Shown: positions 61,243 to 64,000 of the stretch, piece after piece | How the letters are laid out: each line of letters opens with the position of its first letter | Position numbering within the stretch: the stretch's first letter is position 1 | From: Amycolatopsis taiwanensis DSM 45107 | Lineage (GTDB): Bacteria > Actinomycetota > Actinomycetes > Mycobacteriales > Pseudonocardiaceae | NCBI RefSeq assembly: GCF_000519205.1 | Contig: NZ_JAFB01000003.1 | Location: 81,427 to 145,426 of the forward strand | Direction: 5' to 3' | DNA length: 64,000 bases | Translations under genes and position numbers: made by a program | Notes under the pieces: generated by a model | Databases searched by the model: none | Seen by the model: only the letters and a program-made list of their open reading frames with translations | What the model was told of the DNA's origin: nothing

Positions 61243-62333
61243 GCGATCTGCTGTACTCCGAGGTCGAGGAGGACCTGCGGGCCAGTGTTCGTGACCTCTT
61301 CGCCGACCAGGCGCCCGCGGCGGCGGTGCTGGCCCGCACGGAAAGCGACGAACCCTACGACCTGAAGCTGTGGCGCACCCTGGTGGGCGAGCTGGGTGCG
61401 GCCGGGCTGGCGGTGCCCGAGCGGCTCGGCGGGCAAGGGGCCTCGGCCCGCGAGGTCGCCGTGGTGATGGAGGAACTGGGGCGTGCCGTGGTCCCCGTGC
61501 CGTTTCTCGGCAGCGCGGTGCTGGCCACCTCGGCGTTGCTCGGGGCGGGCGAGGCGGAACTGCTCCCCCGGCTCGCCGCCGGTGAGCTGATCGGCGCGCT
61601 GGCGGTGCCGCTGACCACGTCACCCGGCACGGCGTTCGCGTCTTCGGTGCGCGCCAACGACGGTGTCCTCAATGGACGGATCAGCACCGTCGCCGACGCA
61701 GCGGTCGCGGACGTTCTGGTGGTTCCCGCATCGGGACCGAACGGTCTTGAACTGTACACAGTGGACGGCGAGGCCGCGGTGGTCACCGAGGTCACTCCGC
61801 TGGATCTGACCCGCAGGCTCGCCGACGTCGTGCTCGACGACGTGCCCGCGCGCCTGGTCGCCGGGCCGGACCGCGCGCCCGCCGCACTGGAGGGAGCGCT
61901 GACCTTCGGCGCGGGCATGCTCGCTTCGGAGCAACTCGGCGTGGCGCAGTGGTGCCTGGACGAGACCGTCTCCTACGTCAGGCAGCGCTACCAGTTCGGG
62001 CGGCCGGTCGGTTCCTTCCAGGCACTCAAGCACCGCCTCGCCGACGTGTACCTGGAATTGGTGGGAGCCCGTGCGGCGGCGCGCTACGCGGCCGACACCC
62101 TGGCCACCGGCGACCCCGACGTCCAGATCGCGGTGGCGGTGGCGCAGTCGTCGTGCGCCTCGGTCGCCGTGCACGCGGCCGAGGAGGCGATCCAGCTGCA
62201 CGGCGGGATCGGCATGACCTGGGAGCATCCCGCGCATCTCTACCTGAAGCGGGCCAAGTCCGGCGAGCTCGCGCTCGGCACCCCCGGGCGGCACCGCGCC
62301 CACCTGGCCACGCTGATCGATCTGGCGCCCTGA
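61239..62333 (+). CDS. Acyl-CoA dehydrogenase (third)
   Basis: This is a 364-aa dehydrogenase of the shorter FadE type: MLASEQLGVAQWCLDETVSYVRQRYQFGRPVGSFQALKHRLADVY (here in parts: YVRQRYQFGRPVGSFQALKHRLADVY), EAIQLHGGIGMTWEHPAHLYLKRA. The first half (residues 60-240) matches the usual N-domain loosely. Shorter partners of this kind often lack some FAD contacts and pair with a full-length FadE, here probably the preceding gene. It ends the operon; no terminator is obvious. Confidence 0.85.
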   Translation: MSDLLYSEVEEDLRASVRDLFADQAPAAAVLARTESDEPYDLKLWRTLVGELGAAGLAVPERLGGQGASAREVAVVMEELGRAVVPVPFLGSAVLATSALLGAGEAELLPRLAAGELIGALAVPLTTSPGTAFASSVRANDGVLNGRISTVADAAVADVLVVPASGPNGLELYTVDGEAAVVTEVTPLDLTRRLADVVLDDVPARLVAGPDRAPAALEGALTFGAGMLASEQLGVAQWCLDETVSYVRQRYQFGRPVGSFQALKHRLADVYLELVGARAAARYAADTLATGDPDVQIAVAVAQSSCASVAVHAAEEAIQLHGGIGMTWEHPAHLYLKRAKSGELALGTPGRHRAHLATLIDLAP

Positions 62334-62413
62334 ATCTTGGGGAACCGGAGCGCCTCGCGGTAACGTCTCATTCCTCGAAGTGGTCTGGAAGAGACACGTG
62401 AGGACGGCGAACG

Positions 62414-63007
62414 ATGACCGAACCGACGCCCGGCAACGGTGATGACCCGACCGCTCGCGTGGACCGCTGGATGGCCGAGGCGCGCGCGAAGGCCGAGCGG
62501 TACCGGTCGATGCAGAGCGCGGTCGGCGGGGTCTCGGTGACCGAGTCGTCGAAGGACGGGCTGGTCTCGGTGACCGTGGATTCGGCGGGGAACGTGACCG
62601 ACCTGAAGCTTTCTGATCGGGTCCGCGAAATGTCCGGGGCACAGGTCTCCTCGGCGGTGTTGCTGACCCTGCGGCGGGCCCAATCGCGGTTGCCCGAGCA
62701 ACTGGGCGAAATCATGGCCGCCACGATCGGCGAGGACCAGCAGACGGTCGAGACGATCGTGGGCAACTACCGCGCGAAGTTCCCCGAGCCGGAGGACCCC
62801 GACGAGGCGCCGGAGCAGGCCGCCTCGGGCGAGGTGCGGCGGATCGGCGAACTGGAGGAGGCGGAAGAAGCCCCGGCTCCGCCACCGGCGCGGCCCGCTC
62901 GCCCGCCGCAACCCGCGCCGCCGGCGGCGTCTTCCCGGCCGGCGCGGCCTCAGCAGGACGATGACGATGACGACTGGGGTGACCAGTCGTTCCTGGTCCG
63001 TAAGTAA
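62414..63007 (+). CDS. YbaB/EbfC-family DNA-binding protein, extended
   Basis: This is a 197-aa protein. Residues 15-110 follow the YbaB/EbfC pattern, a nucleoid-associated dimer (ARAKAERYRSMQSAVGGVSVTESSKDGLVSVTVDSAGNVTDLKLSDRV, in part). Residues 120-197 are a low-complexity tail rich in Pro, Ala, Asp and Glu. In actinomycetes such extended YbaB proteins often precede WXG100/type VII-type genes, as here, and they may be part of the secretion cassettes. Confidence 0.7.
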   Translation: MTEPTPGNGDDPTARVDRWMAEARAKAERYRSMQSAVGGVSVTESSKDGLVSVTVDSAGNVTDLKLSDRVREMSGAQVSSAVLLTLRRAQSRLPEQLGEIMAATIGEDQQTVETIVGNYRAKFPEPEDPDEAPEQAASGEVRRIGELEEAEEAPAPPPARPARPPQPAPPAASSRPARPQQDDDDDDWGDQSFLVRK

Positions 63008-63025
63008 CGCGAGGAGGGGGTCGTC

Positions 63026-63355
63026 ATGACCAGCGCCGGTGGTGGTTACGGGGTTCGTCCCGACGAGTTGGCGACGCACGCGAAGGCGGTGCAGCAGGTC
63101 GGGTCCCAGTTGGGGCAGGCCATGTCGGCGGCGAAGCAGGTCACAATGGGGGTGGAGGCTTACGGGTTGATCTGTGGGCCGCTGTTCGTGCCGATGGTGT
63201 TGGCGGTGAGCGCGCCGGGCCTGGTGACTCTCGGTCTGGCAGAGCAGGCGATCAACTCGGTCTCGGACGCAGTGACCAAGGCCGCATCCAGCTACGAGCA
63301 GGCTGAGCAGGCGCACGCGAAGACGTTGAAGTCGTTCGGCGACGCCCTGGCATGA
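63026..63355 (+). CDS. EspC-like/type VII effector-like protein
   Basis: This is a 109-aa small helical protein. GVRPDELATHAKAVQQVGSQLGQAMSAAKQV is the typical start of actinobacterial EspC-type (type VII ESX) proteins, followed by a Gly/Ala/Val segment and a C-terminal helix (SYEQAEQAHAKTLKSFGDAL). It follows the YbaB-like gene by 18 bp. Export by a type VII machine is likely by family, but no ESX core gene is in the window. Confidence 0.65.
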   Translation: MTSAGGGYGVRPDELATHAKAVQQVGSQLGQAMSAAKQVTMGVEAYGLICGPLFVPMVLAVSAPGLVTLGLAEQAINSVSDAVTKAASSYEQAEQAHAKTLKSFGDALA

Positions 63356-63518
63356 CGCCTCTTGAGTCAACCCGCGGCCATCAAGGTGACCACGGGGCTC
63401 GCGCCTCTGTCTCGCTATTGGGGCGGCGGGGCGCCCTTCTCGCAGACCTGACGCGATTCTCTATGCAGCGCCCCATCGACACGATCGCGATCGCGCGCGG
63501 ACTCGCGAAGGAGCGAGC

Positions 63519-64000
63519 ATGAGCAATCCGTTGGTTGCACAGAAGCAGGACTCGACCACCTGGCATTCGGGCATCAACATTCTCGACGACGCCGCCGGGG
63601 TGTATGACGGGGTGCAGTCCGGGTCTTGGATCGAGGGCGGGATCTCGGCCATCGGCGCCGGTATGGACCTGTTGACCATGGCGATGAACCCGGTCGGCAC
63701 GCTGATCTCCTACGGCCTGAACTGGCTCATCGAACACGTCAAACCGTTGAAAGACGCCCTCGACCACCTCGCCGGGGACGCCGACCAGATCGCCGCCTAC
63801 TCCCAAACCTGGAAAAACGTCGCCCAAGCGGTCCAGAGCGCGGGCAAAGACCTCGCCGCCACCGTCGAAAAGGACACCGCCAACTGGACCGGCCCGGCCG
63901 CCGACACCTACCGCGCCAACCTCAAGAACAAAATCAACCACATCAACGCCGCCTCCACCTGCGCCGAAACCATCTCCACAGTCGTGGAGATCGTCGGCGT
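63519..64000 (+). CDS. WXG100-like protein with C-terminal part outside the window (partial)
   Basis: This reading frame of at least 160 residues runs off the right edge. It starts at ATG 63519 after GAAGGAG. It has a hydrophobic Gly/Ala-rich segment (IGAGMDLLTMAMNPVGTLISYGL) and then a WXG100-like helical pair (YSQTWKNVAQAVQSAG...TANWTGPAADTYRANL). This form (hairpin with W-x-G) is typical of N-terminal trafficking domains of actinobacterial polymorphic toxins and PPE-like effectors. The toxin or effector part, if present, lies beyond 64000. Confidence 0.6.
   Translation, partial: MSNPLVAQKQDSTTWHSGINILDDAAGVYDGVQSGSWIEGGISAIGAGMDLLTMAMNPVGTLISYGLNWLIEHVKPLKDALDHLAGDADQIAAYSQTWKNVAQAVQSAGKDLAATVEKDTANWTGPAADTYRANLKNKINHINAASTCAETISTVVEIVG

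Noticed and set aside
1..64000. CRISPR arrays
   Set aside because: No regularly spaced repeat series and no cas gene was seen anywhere in the window.

Overview
This is high-GC actinobacterial DNA, most likely from a Pseudonocardiaceae genome (Amycolatopsis-like). That placement is an inference from GC content, GTG starts, WhiB and type VII-like genes, a mycothiol-dependent enzyme family and actinomycete element genes. I did not run a database search.

Left flank (0-5.1 kb): a catabolic operon on the minus strand (FAD oxidoreductase, IlvD/Edd dehydratase, MHS transporter) is read divergently from a GntR/FCD regulator, with a perfect inverted repeat between them. From 5.1 to 11.8 kb the DNA is gene-poor: two tRNA-3'-end-like scars, three intact but mostly unrecognised genes, and fragments of a phosphotransferase, an MFS pump and a UvrA-like protein.

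Resistance/oxidation block (11.8-20.4 kb): a TetR regulator, two cytochromes P450, an SDR, a 3Fe-4S ferredoxin and a ferredoxin reductase lie on the plus strand. A rifamycin phosphotransferase (rph) faces them. The operator ATACRG-N7-CTGTAT occurs before tetR, before the first P450 and, as the core of a perfect 25-bp palindrome, before rph. The three transcription units therefore look like one regulon.

Mobile defence block (21.4-33.7 kb): an intact Wadjet operon (jetABCD, four genes with 4-bp overlaps), an unrecognised 420-aa gene, remnants of Vsr, MarR, an integrase and a LamG/Rhs-like protein, and a large serine recombinase all lie between two copies of a 19-bp direct repeat. This looks like a recombinase-carried defence element.

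Low-GC block (33.9-38.0 kb): a Schlafen-AlbA_2 protein, a soluble Hanks-type kinase and a divergent all-helical protein. It is the best candidate in the window for an undescribed defence module.

Integrative and conjugative element (38.1-49.1 kb): a KorSA-like GntR regulator, two paralogous Pif-like Nudix proteins with a cupin, an XRE regulator, an excisionase, a WhiB-like protein, small membrane proteins, an FtsK/TraB translocase split between two frames, and a large serine recombinase whose last codons lie in the 3' end of tRNA-Leu(GAG). A 20/22-nt match to that tRNA end at 5.73 kb suggests that the 43 kb between them may be one accreted island.

Right flank (49.1-64 kb): chromosomal-looking genes. 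They include a K+ channel, a GNAT-like protein, a cysteine-rich HTH regulator, a mycothiol-dependent enzyme, a CBS protein, a degenerate GGDEF-EAL protein, and a fatty-acid/acyl-CoA operon (fabG-like, MaoC, phosphotransferase, three acyl-CoA dehydrogenases) behind a 16-bp palindrome. The window ends in YbaB-like, EspC-like and WXG100-like genes.
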